The translations under genes and the position numbers were made by a program. The notes under the pieces were generated by a model that saw only the letters and a program-made list of their open reading frames with translations, did no database searches and was not told the DNA's origin. A stretch of DNA of 5,238 nucleotides from Bdellovibrio sp. (GTDB lineage Bacteria; Bdellovibrionota; Bdellovibrionia; Bdellovibrionales; Bdellovibrionaceae). Shown in pieces: positions 1 through 4,620 of this stretch. The DNA lies in the NCBI GenBank assembly GCA_017745015.1, contig JAGIAF010000236.1, positions 1 through 5,238 on the forward strand, given 5' to 3'. Every line of letters begins with the position of its first letter. The stretch's first letter is position 1.

Positions 1-265
1 AAAGATAAGAAAGTCCTTCGCCGAACAAACAGAAAAGCAAAATAGGACGACGACCTAAGCGATCACTCAAGCGTCCCCAGAATGGAGAAAATAAAAACTG
101 CATAAGTGAGTAGACAGAAAGAAGAAGTCCAGTTTGCAGCGCCGTCGCACCAAAATTTTTGCTCAAAAGTGGAATGATCGGAATTACTACACCAAAGCCC
201 ACAAGATAGAGGAAAACAGTGAAAAAGATGATCGCGAGCTGTGATTTGTTTGATGTCATGGTCAT
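1..265 (-). CDS. MFS transporter, N-terminal part (cut by left edge)
   Basis: This is an inner-membrane transporter of the major facilitator superfamily, probably a proton-driven drug or metabolite exporter of the TetA/multidrug type; the substrate cannot be told from this fragment. The visible 88 residues contain a first membrane helix at about residues 9-32 (FLYLVGFGVVIPIIPLL), a second at about 45-63, and then the MFS motif A loop at 64-74 (GRLSDRLGRRP), the hallmark between TM2 and TM3. A third helix starts at about 75. The start is either the ATG at 265 or the ATG six bases further in (259); both are in frame and neither has a Shine-Dalgarno. The gene diverges from the barrel protein gene with only 23 bases between the starts. 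About three quarters of a normal 390-420 residue protein is missing beyond the edge. Family call is firm, substrate unknown. Confidence 0.9.
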   Translation of the reverse strand, partial: MTMTSNKSQLAIIFFTVFLYLVGFGVVIPIIPLLSKNFGATALQTGLLLSVYSLMQFLFSPFWGRLSDRLGRRPILLFCLFGEGLSYL

Positions 266-279
266 AGGGTTGTTATTAT
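250..279 (+). promoter_or_regulatory. Candidate promoter of the barrel protein gene
   Basis: TTGATG (250-255), 18 bases, then TATTAT (274-279). The predicted start near 286 would leave only a few bases of leader and would cut off the AGGA at 281-284, so either the gene is nearly leaderless or the true promoter lies further upstream inside the MFS gene. The -10 overlaps that of the opposing MFS promoter candidate. Weak support. Confidence 0.25.
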
Positions 280-301
280 TAGGAAGTTATGAAAATGGCA
301 A
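273..301 (-). promoter_or_regulatory. Candidate promoter of the MFS gene
   Basis: On the minus strand TTGCCA (301-296) is followed after 17 bases by TAATAA (278-273). The -35 matches consensus at five of six positions, the -10 at only three. Transcription would start at about 266, immediately before the ATG at 265, which fits the lack of a ribosome binding site. The -35 lies inside the first codons of the divergent gene. Pattern match by eye only. Confidence 0.3.
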
Positions 302-1440
302 ATAATCTTAAGCGTTTGACAGCAGTCTTTCTGGGGCTTTTTGTGAGTTCTTCGGGGGCGTTAGCCTTTGATAACTATAAAGAATTTAGAAGGGATCGCT
401 GGGACTTCGAAATCAATACCAATTTCTTTTATTCCGAAGCCAATTTTGAAAACTTTGGCGACGGCACTTCTAATCTAAGTAGCGGAAACCACTATCAGCT
501 TTTGAATGTGGATTTCGGGACCCGCTATATGCCGTCGCGCAATTGGTCGGTTTTTGCTATCGGAACAATGAGTGCGGCGGAAAGTAAAAACTCCGTCGCG
601 ACGCGTACGAACAGCACATTCTCGCAGTTTTTGGGCGGTATGGACTTCATGGCTTATAATGGCCTTTTCCAATTGGTGCCGGAACTTGCGTTCATCGTGC
701 CTTTTCAGGAAATCGACGCCAATTCAGATGAAGTGCTCAATAACGAAGGCGTTCTGCAGTTCCTGGCTCGCGTGAATGCGCAAAAAGATTTCGGAACTCT
801 TCGGGCCTACGGTTGGATTGGTTTTAATTACCGCGGAGACGAGCGTTCTTATCTGATGCCGTGGGGTGGTGGTTTGCAACTTAAGTTCAATTCCGTTCGT
901 TTGGGCGGGGAGATCTTTGGTGCGCAAAGTGTTACCGACGACAAAGATACGAATAACAAAGCCGCTCGTAATGCCCATCTTGCAGAGGTCGACGCGGGTT
1001 CTTATAAGTTCTATTCGGTAAATCCGTCGATTGTGGATTCAAATTTTTATGCAACTTGGGTGGTAAATCCTGCGTGGAGTTTGCAGTTTAATGCCGGAAC
1101 CACAATTGCCGGAGAAAATGCAGCGGCCGGATATCATGTTGGTGGCTTTATTCGCTACAGCTTTGATATGGCGTCGGGCTATTCGCAAGATTTCTATACA
1201 GAGCCACCGCCATCAGCGGTGCCGGCGGGTAAATCTCAGATGTACAATTCACAAGATCAAGAGTTGAGTTCTGAATCTAAAGTTAAAAAATTCAGAGAAG
1301 AAACAAACGACGGTGTTGATCAACAGGTTTTCAAGCCACGTCCAACGAAGAAAAAACCGCGTCCTAAAACAAACGAGAATTTGCAAAATCAATTAGACGA
1401 CGTTGAATTCCAAATCGATCTTAAGAGTAAGGGCCACTAA
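289..1440 (+). CDS. Secreted protein, probable outer-membrane beta-barrel
   Basis: I do not recognise the exact family. The 383-residue product has a classical signal peptide (basic MKMANNLKR, hydrophobic core, then ALA before FD, predicted cut after residue 26). The mature part up to about residue 294 alternates polar and aromatic/hydrophobic residues in short strands separated by Gly/Asn/Asp-rich turns (for example WDFEINTNFFY, GLQLKFNSVRLGGEIFG, HVGGFIRYSFDM), which is typical of a porin-like barrel. After this comes a tail of about 90 residues: a proline stretch (TEPPPSAVP) and a basic repeat, KPRP at 349-352 and again at 356-359, with charged, probably disordered ends. The start could be the ATG at 289 (AGGA at 281-284, four bases away) or the second ATG at 295 (ten bases away); both give the same signal peptide. 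It diverges from the MFS gene and converges on yggU, overlapping it by four bases at the stop codons. Function unknown; outer-membrane location is inferred. Confidence 0.8.
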   Translation: MKMANNLKRLTAVFLGLFVSSSGALAFDNYKEFRRDRWDFEINTNFFYSEANFENFGDGTSNLSSGNHYQLLNVDFGTRYMPSRNWSVFAIGTMSAAESKNSVATRTNSTFSQFLGGMDFMAYNGLFQLVPELAFIVPFQEIDANSDEVLNNEGVLQFLARVNAQKDFGTLRAYGWIGFNYRGDERSYLMPWGGGLQLKFNSVRLGGEIFGAQSVTDDKDTNNKAARNAHLAEVDAGSYKFYSVNPSIVDSNFYATWVVNPAWSLQFNAGTTIAGENAAAGYHVGGFIRYSFDMASGYSQDFYTEPPPSAVPAGKSQMYNSQDQELSSESKVKKFREETNDGVDQQVFKPRPTKKKPRPKTNENLQNQLDDVEFQIDLKSKGH

Positions 1441-1455
1441 ATTTTAAAGTGGTTC
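1431..1455. other. Small hairpin over the convergent stop codons
   Basis: CCACT (1434-1438) pairs with AGTGG (1448-1452) around an A/T-only loop, and the stem extends outward to 1431/1455 through two G-T pairs. It covers both the TAA of the barrel gene and the TAG of yggU. Neither side has a good T-run, so it may be only a weak two-way terminator or an RNA 3'-end structure. Confidence 0.3.
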
Positions 1456-1718
1456 TTAGCGGTCTGGAGATCGAGGCCTTCGATCTCCACAGTTTTCTGT
1501 CTGCCAGCTTCACCCTTAATGAGGGTGATTTGTCTTTTCGGTAATTTGACTAATTTAGAGAGAAATTCGATCAAAGCTTGATTGGCTTCGCCATCGACGG
1601 GTGGGGCGGTGATCTTAATCTTGAGCATTCCGTTATGCTCACCCACAACTTCATTTTTAGAGGACTTGGGTTGAATAAAAAGGTGGAGACGAACTCCACC
1701 TTTGATTTCTTCGATCAT
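1437..1718 (-). CDS. yggU: DUF167 / YggU family protein
   Basis: A small cytoplasmic protein of 93 residues, the usual length for this family. Its biochemical role is not established; the family is a compact alpha/beta fold found across bacteria and archaea. The signature is intact: QPKSSKNEVVG at 16-26, the core APPVDGEAN at 38-46 followed by ALIEFLSKL, and the C-terminal GEAGRQK at 69-75. The start ATG overlaps the divIVA stop as TAATG, sharing one base, and has no Shine-Dalgarno of its own, so translation is probably by re-initiation of ribosomes finishing divIVA. The gene is unusual in carrying two terminator-like hairpins: one in codons 6-14 acting on its own strand, and one near its 3' end oriented for the opposing gene. 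Its TAG overlaps the convergent barrel gene by four bases. The yggS...yggU association is known from proteobacterial operons, which supports the call. Confidence 0.93.
   Translation of the reverse strand: MIEEIKGGVRLHLFIQPKSSKNEVVGEHNGMLKIKITAPPVDGEANQALIEFLSKLVKLPKRQITLIKGEAGRQKTVEIEGLDLQTAKNHFKI
1465..1496 (+). terminator. Probable intrinsic terminator of the barrel gene, inside yggU
   Basis: A perfect ten-base stem, TGGAGATCGA (1465-1474) with TCGATCTCCA (1480-1489), encloses a five-base loop GGCCT. On the plus strand CAG and then TTTT (1493-1496) follow, 25-53 bases after the barrel gene stop. On the minus strand no T-run follows, so it is oriented for the plus-strand gene. The sequence is at the same time coding for the last part of yggU (residues around VEIEGLDLQ). 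The three-base gap before the T-run makes it less than ideal. Confidence 0.5.
1674..1703 (-). terminator. Intrinsic terminator embedded in the start of yggU
   Basis: Read on the minus strand, AAAGGTGGAG (1703-1694 region side), loop TTCGT and CTCCACCTTT form a perfect ten-base stem at 1703-1679, with a G/C-rich core GGTGGAG/CTCCACC. The T-run TTTTTATT (1681-1674) follows directly. This is textbook intrinsic-terminator form. It begins 15 bases after the last base of the divIVA stop codon region (1718) and codes for yggU residues 6-16 (KGGVRLHLF...). It could end most yggS-proC-divIVA transcripts; a ribosome moving into yggU would melt it. Activity is inferred from form only. Confidence 0.7.
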
Positions 1719-2272
1719 TATTCAGCAGACAATGGAGAAATGTTTGTCGAACGATTGCCTTGTTGGCCGCCGTTGTTGCCATTTCCATTTGTGATCGTGT
1801 GACCCGCAAGGTGCATTTGAGGCATATACTTTTCGCCTTGTTCAAGTAAAGAAAGATGAGCTTGAGCCAATGCTTTCAAGTTCGCTTCGAATTGCATGCG
1901 AGCGCGTTTCAAATCGTTTACTTCTTGATACATTTTTTTCAATGAGTCGCGAGAGTCACGAGTGATGATCTCAGCTTTTTGCTGAGCATCCGCAACGATC
2001 AACTTAGCTTCGCGTTCAGCGTCTTGGCGCAAACGATCAGCCATTTGAGTTGCAGTAGCGATTGTTTCCTTCAGTACTTGATCGCGCTCTTTATATTCCA
2101 TCAAAGAAAGTTCCTTCTCGCGAAGAGTTTCTTTAAGGCTGTTGCGATCTTGAATCAAAGCTTCCATTTGCGCAGCGACTAGCTGGAGGAAATCCATAAC
2201 CTCGTCAGAGTCGAGACCCATCATCTTTTTCGCAAAAGACTTATGAGCGATATCAATAGGAGTGATCTTCAT
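1718..2272 (-). CDS. divIVA: DivIVA family polar/division scaffold
   Basis: A 184-residue coiled-coil protein that in its family gathers at negatively curved membrane (poles, septa) and recruits division, chromosome-anchoring or wall-growth partners. The N-terminal lipid-binding domain is clear: TPIDI at 4-8, HKSFAKKMMGLDSDEVMDFL at 10-29, matching the Gram-positive pattern TPxDIxNKxFxxxxRGYDxDEVxxFL. Residues from about 30 to 150 are heptad-rich and charged, with a break around 64-75. The tail from about 159 is low-complexity Gly/Asn/Gln (NGNGNNGGQQGN), probably disordered. The tip positions equivalent to B. subtilis F17 and R18 are both methionine. A very strong AAGGAGG lies six bases before the ATG, so it is probably the most highly translated gene of the cluster. 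It follows proC by 60 bases and is coupled to yggU. From memory, a DivIVA of Bdellovibrio bacteriovorus has been reported to affect progeny cell shape; this is probably its counterpart. Confidence 0.95.
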   Translation of the reverse strand: MKITPIDIAHKSFAKKMMGLDSDEVMDFLQLVAAQMEALIQDRNSLKETLREKELSLMEYKERDQVLKETIATATQMADRLRQDAEREAKLIVADAQQKAEIITRDSRDSLKKMYQEVNDLKRARMQFEANLKALAQAHLSLLEQGEKYMPQMHLAGHTITNGNGNNGGQQGNRSTNISPLSAE

Positions 2273-2278
2273 TTTGTT

Positions 2279-2285
2279 CCTCCTT
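2279..2285 (-). promoter_or_regulatory. Strong Shine-Dalgarno of divIVA
   Basis: AAGGAGG on the minus strand, six bases (AACAAA) before the ATG at 2272. It is a full match to the 16S rRNA tail and by far the best ribosome binding site in the window, fixing the divIVA start. Its strength contrasts with yggU and yggS, which have none visible. Confidence 0.85.
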
Positions 2286-2332
2286 GAACAATATGAAATA
2301 AGGATAAAGGCCGAGTCTGTACCTGGGCAAGG

Positions 2333-3160
2333 TTATTTGATTTCCCGGGCCATTTCTTTGTTTCTCATCGCCGCTTTCTCAAAACTGATGCGAAGAGCAC
2401 GCTCGATTTCAAGCTCGCGCATAGACTGAAGTCCAGCTGCGGTCACGCCTTTCTTAGATGTGACGCGGGCTTGGAGGTCTTCAACTCCTTCGCGAGCTTG
2501 GGCGGCTAACAAAGAAGCGCCGACAAAAGTTTCAATTGTCATAACGCGGGCCTCTTCAACAGAGAATCCGTGTTCTTCAATCCAATCTTGCCAGTACATC
2601 ATCATTTCAAAAACAAAACCTGTTCCGCTAGAGCATGAAACCATCAAGGCTTCGAACTGATCCTCGTCGCCCACTTTGATCACGCGACCCAATGGTGCGA
2701 AAAGATCGGCAACGGTGCTATCCAAAGCATCGTCATCGTCGTCATTCAAAAGGTAGCCAATCACGCCACGACCAATAAGCGACGGAGTGTTTGGCATGAC
2801 TCGAGAAAGGCGAGCGCCATTGAGGAAGCGTTCTAGTTTTTCCATGCGGATGCCGGCGACAACGCTGATAACGATTTTGTTTTCGTCAAAAACTCGGCCG
2901 ACGGGTTCAAGAGCGGTGAGAAGATCCTGAGGTTTGATCGCCAAGATGATGATGTCACAAGTATCAATCAATTCCTCATTTGTAGAGGCGGCATTGATTT
3001 TATACTGTTCAACCAGCTTGATGAGTTTTCCTTCAGATCTATTAGAAGCGTAAATATGATTGGCAGGAATTCCGCCTTCGATAAGGCCTTTGATCATGGC
3101 TTGCGCCATATTCCCTGCACCCAGAAATCCAATTTTTTGAGCTTTGAGCAGTGGGTTCAT
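2333..3160 (-). CDS. proC: Pyrroline-5-carboxylate reductase (ProC), divergent
   Basis: Catalyses the last step of proline synthesis, NAD(P)H-dependent reduction of 1-pyrroline-5-carboxylate to proline, in the cytoplasm. The 275 residues match family length. The Rossmann nucleotide loop is GFLGAGNMAQAM (11-22), followed by the family landmarks IKPQ (75-78), SVVAG (99-103) and MPNTP (122-126). The C-terminal helical dimerisation domain starts near 160. Two substrate-side segments differ from what is usual: GSGPAY reads SSGTGF (177-182), and the signature SPGGTT reads SKKGVT (235-240), keeping the Ser and the final Thr but replacing Pro-Gly with Lys-Lys. A run of five Asp (140-144) lies in a loop. 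The start is fixed by AGGAT seven bases upstream of the ATG. It follows yggS by 47 bases, the classical yggS-proC pairing. The enzyme call is good; the altered signature leaves a small chance of another imine or ketimine substrate. Confidence 0.92.
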   Translation of the reverse strand: MNPLLKAQKIGFLGAGNMAQAMIKGLIEGGIPANHIYASNRSEGKLIKLVEQYKINAASTNEELIDTCDIIILAIKPQDLLTALEPVGRVFDENKIVISVVAGIRMEKLERFLNGARLSRVMPNTPSLIGRGVIGYLLNDDDDDALDSTVADLFAPLGRVIKVGDEDQFEALMVSCSSGTGFVFEMMMYWQDWIEEHGFSVEEARVMTIETFVGASLLAAQAREGVEDLQARVTSKKGVTAAGLQSMRELEIERALRISFEKAAMRNKEMAREIK

Positions 3161-3195
3161 AAATTTATCCTACCCGTAAAGTTAGACCCGGCAAA

Positions 3196-3217
3196 CAGAA
3201 ATTTCGGTTAATTTCTG
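3196..3217 (-). other. Perfect hairpin at the yggS stop codon
   Basis: CAGAAATT (3196-3203) and AATTTCTG (3210-3217) form a perfect eight-base stem with a six-base loop that spans the yggS stop (3208-3210). It is A/U-rich and on the minus strand is followed only by TTT, so it is more likely an intercistronic mRNA structure or weak attenuator ahead of proC than a strong terminator. Confidence 0.35.
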
Positions 3218-3858
3218 GCGCCAAATAAAATCGTGCCTAAGCGCACGAGGGTCGCACCCTCTTCTATGGCGACTTTGTAGTCATGGCTTGTTCCCATGGA
3301 GAGGACTGTCAGAGGGTGGCGCTTTAAGTCCGTTCTTTGCGCTAGCTCATCTTTGAGGAGGCGCAATTCTTTGAAATAAGGACGGACTTCTTCTCCTGTT
3401 TCGGTCAGGGGAGGCATAGTCATTAATCCGTGAATGCTAAGGTGCGGAAGTTTGCACAGTTCTTCCCATTGAGTCTTCGCGGTCTTCTTATCAAAGCCAT
3501 TTTTACTTTCCTCATCCGCCAGGTTTACTTGCACCAGGATTTTTTGTTCCACTTTTTTGCTTTCGCACTGACGACTTAAAACCTGGGCAAGCTCTAAAGA
3601 ATCCACGGAGTGAATCATCTCAAACTGTCCAACGACGAACTTGGCTTTGTTTTTCTGAAGATGGCCGATGAGGTGCCATTGAATATCTGCTAAATCCTTT
3701 AGCTGCTCCTTTTTATCAAGTGCTTCTTGTACGTAGTTTTCGCCAAAGGCGCGTTGGCCTTGGTCGTAAAGCGCACGAATCTTCTCGATCGGTTGAAGTT
3801 TCGAGACAGCGAGAATCTTTTCAGGGCCGATGGCGGCGCGGATTTCTTGAAAGCTCAT
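3208..3858 (-). CDS. yggS: YggS/YlmE/PROSC family PLP homeostasis protein
   Basis: A cytoplasmic pyridoxal-5'-phosphate-binding protein that buffers the PLP pool; the family has the alanine-racemase N-domain TIM barrel but no racemase activity. The PLP lysine is K20 in LAVSKLQP. Other landmarks are FGENYVQEA (38-46), WHLIGHLQKNK (61-71), HSVDS (83-87), GLMTMPP, LSMGTSHDY (186-194, phosphate-binding region) and the final VRLGTILFGAR. At 216 residues it is somewhat shorter than the usual 225-235, because the N-terminal helix before the PLP lysine is about 16 residues shorter than in E. coli; an in-frame TGA upstream excludes a longer start. No Shine-Dalgarno precedes the ATG. It is the first gene of the cluster, followed by proC. 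The neighbour divIVA recalls ylmE-sepF-ylmG-ylmH-divIVA in Gram-positives. Confidence 0.96.
   Translation of the reverse strand: MSFQEIRAAIGPEKILAVSKLQPIEKIRALYDQGQRAFGENYVQEALDKKEQLKDLADIQWHLIGHLQKNKAKFVVGQFEMIHSVDSLELAQVLSRQCESKKVEQKILVQVNLADEESKNGFDKKTAKTQWEELCKLPHLSIHGLMTMPPLTETGEEVRPYFKELRLLKDELAQRTDLKRHPLTVLSMGTSHDYKVAIEEGATLVRLGTILFGARN
3222..3261 (-). other. Two tandem hairpins in the 3' end of yggS
   Basis: On the minus strand GAGGGT/ACCCTC (3261-3247, three-base loop) is followed at once by CGTGC/GCACG (3247-3232, six-base loop), then by ATTTTATTT (3231-3223). The second hairpin plus T-rich tract resembles a weak intrinsic terminator. All of it is inside coding sequence for the conserved yggS C-terminus (EEGATLVRLGTILFG), so codon constraint may explain part of it. 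Confidence 0.3.
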
Positions 3859-3865
3859 GAAGCGA

Positions 3866-3874
3866 ACTATAACA
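3866..3874 (-). promoter_or_regulatory. Extended -10 promoter element of the yggS cluster
   Basis: On the minus strand TGT followed by TATAGT (3874-3866) fits an extended -10 (TGnTATAAT, five of six in the hexamer). No convincing -35 is seen 16-18 bases upstream. The expected transcription start, near 3859, coincides with the ATG at 3858, so the yggS message may be leaderless, in agreement with the missing ribosome binding site. Confidence 0.45.
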
Positions 3875-3963
3875 GACGAATTTCAGTTCACCATCATTTT
3901 CGCAGCGCAATTTCATTAAAACTTCGAAAAAAGAAAAAATAAATACCATCGCTACTTTTTTGT

Positions 3964-3992
3964 TTGACGAGGGTTGGGGGTGCTCCTATAAC
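3964..3992 (+). promoter_or_regulatory. Sigma70-type promoter of the transposase-like gene
   Basis: TTGACG (3964-3969), exactly 17 bases, TATAAC (3987-3992): five of six matches in each hexamer, the best promoter in the window. A/T-rich sequence (about 3925-3962) lies just upstream and could serve as an UP element. Transcription should start near 3999. This shows that the TTG at 3964, formally an in-frame start, is a -35 box and not a codon. Confidence 0.6.
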
Positions 3993-3999
3993 ATGTTTC

Positions 4000-4536
4000 A
4001 TGTATAGCTCCTCCCGAATGGCGACATACAAATCTCACGACCCTCGGCTGCGTCTCACGAAGCAGTTCGGGGGCGCGCTTTTAAAGAAAAGCAACGCGAA
4101 AACGGCGCGGCCGGTGAGTGTGAAACATGGAATGCATGTGGTGTTAAAGTCATCGCAGGCAAGTGGCGGATGGTCTTTCCGTCGAATAGAAAACTCCAAG
4201 AAAATTCAGAGTATTCTTTATTCGCAGGCACAGAAGTACGGTGTGCGTATTCAAGAAGTTGCGAAATCCAGCGATCATTTGCAATTGATTGTGAAGATTA
4301 AGAATCGCGAGGCCTTCAATGCCTTCATGCGCGCTATTTCCGGAATGATTGCCATGGCAGTGACGGGTGCTGCAAAGACTCGGGCCCTAAAAACTAAATT
4401 TTGGGATTATCGTCCTTGGACAAGAATCGTTGAGATTCTAAAAAAGTATTCCTTAGTTGCTGATGAAAGCATTCAGCAATTTCTGATTTCCATAAACATC
4501 ATCAGTCAGGCGCCTGAAGCTCTGTCTTCCGCCTAA
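4000..4536 (+). CDS. Degenerate Y1/IS200-like transposase-family protein
   Basis: The 178-residue product resembles the Y1 (IS200/REP-associated, RAYT-like) transposase fold: a basic N-terminus rich in Lys/Arg (KSHDPRLRLTK at 11-21), a first strand VKHGMHVVLKSS (41-52), a helix, then SSDHLQLIVKIKNREAF (90-106) where the family has the HUH metal site (typically NHVHLLV), a long helix, and FWDYRPWTRIVE (134-145). Here the HUH triad reads H-L-Q (93-95), losing the second histidine, and the segment that usually holds the catalytic Tyr (Y..xN helix) seems to be QQFLISIN with Phe at 161. So it is probably not an active transposase; a retained DNA-binding role is possible but inferred. Start: ATG at 4000, at the predicted +1 of the promoter; ATG at 4018 (MATYKSHD) is the alternative, with CTCCTCCC rather than a Shine-Dalgarno before it. 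No terminal repeats or target duplications are visible. Divergent from yggS. Confidence 0.72.
   Translation: MYSSSRMATYKSHDPRLRLTKQFGGALLKKSNAKTARPVSVKHGMHVVLKSSQASGGWSFRRIENSKKIQSILYSQAQKYGVRIQEVAKSSDHLQLIVKIKNREAFNAFMRAISGMIAMAVTGAAKTRALKTKFWDYRPWTRIVEILKKYSLVADESIQQFLISINIISQAPEALSSA
4508..4534 (+). other. Bulged hairpin at the end of the transposase-like gene
   Basis: AGGCG (4508-4512) pairs with CGCCT (4530-4534) and GAAG (4516-4519) with CTTC (4526-4529), with a CCT bulge and a CTCTGT loop. It runs into the stop codon. No T-run follows, so a terminator is unlikely. Bulged palindromes are what Y1/RAYT proteins recognise, but only one copy is seen here. Confidence 0.25.
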
Positions 4537-4560
4537 GGTCCTGAACAAAATAACTTAACT

Positions 4561-4588
4561 TTGTTTGTTTAGTTGGTCTTGTCATTAT
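4561..4588 (+). promoter_or_regulatory. Candidate promoter of the right-end gene
   Basis: TTGTTT (4561-4566), 16 bases, CATTAT (4583-4588), four of six matches each. Transcription near 4595 would leave a leader of about 26 bases containing the GGAG at 4611. A second pair, TTGTCA (4579-4584) with CATTAT (4602-4607) at 17 bases, is closer to consensus in the -35 but would start transcription at the ribosome binding site. Weak. Confidence 0.25.
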
Positions 4589-4620
4589 TTGTGCTCCTAA
4601 CCATTATTCTGGAGTTACGA

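Noticed and set aside
475..978. Open frames on both strands within the barrel protein gene
   Set aside because: They overlap a gene with a signal peptide and coherent strand pattern, lack ribosome binding sites and show no recognisable domains; they are shadows.
1205..1221. Perfect hairpin CACCGC-CATCA-GCGGTG inside the barrel gene
   Set aside because: No T-run follows and it sits in the middle of a frame that continues for 220 bases; most likely a by-product of Pro/Ala codons.
1578..2182. Open frames opposite or out of frame with yggU and divIVA
   Set aside because: Both annotated genes match known families over their full length; the others have arbitrary composition and no start signals.
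2273..2332. Promoter between proC and divIVA (TTGCCC-17-TTATCC)
   Set aside because: Both hexamers match consensus poorly; a divIVA-specific promoter is possible but not supported by sequence alone.
2460..2660. Plus-strand frame inside proC, and a similar one at 3727-3942 across the yggS start
   Set aside because: Antisense to conserved coding sequence, no family resemblance, no ribosome binding site.
4544..4565. AACAAA...TTTGTT inverted repeat after the transposase-like gene as a terminator
   Set aside because: Six A/T-dominated pairs around a ten-base loop would be unstable, and the T-rich sequence behind it is interrupted.
4000..4620. Complete insertion sequence with terminal repeats around the transposase-like gene
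   Set aside because: No matching ends or target duplication found on inspection; Y1 elements do not make them, and the catalytic residues look lost, so I call only the gene.
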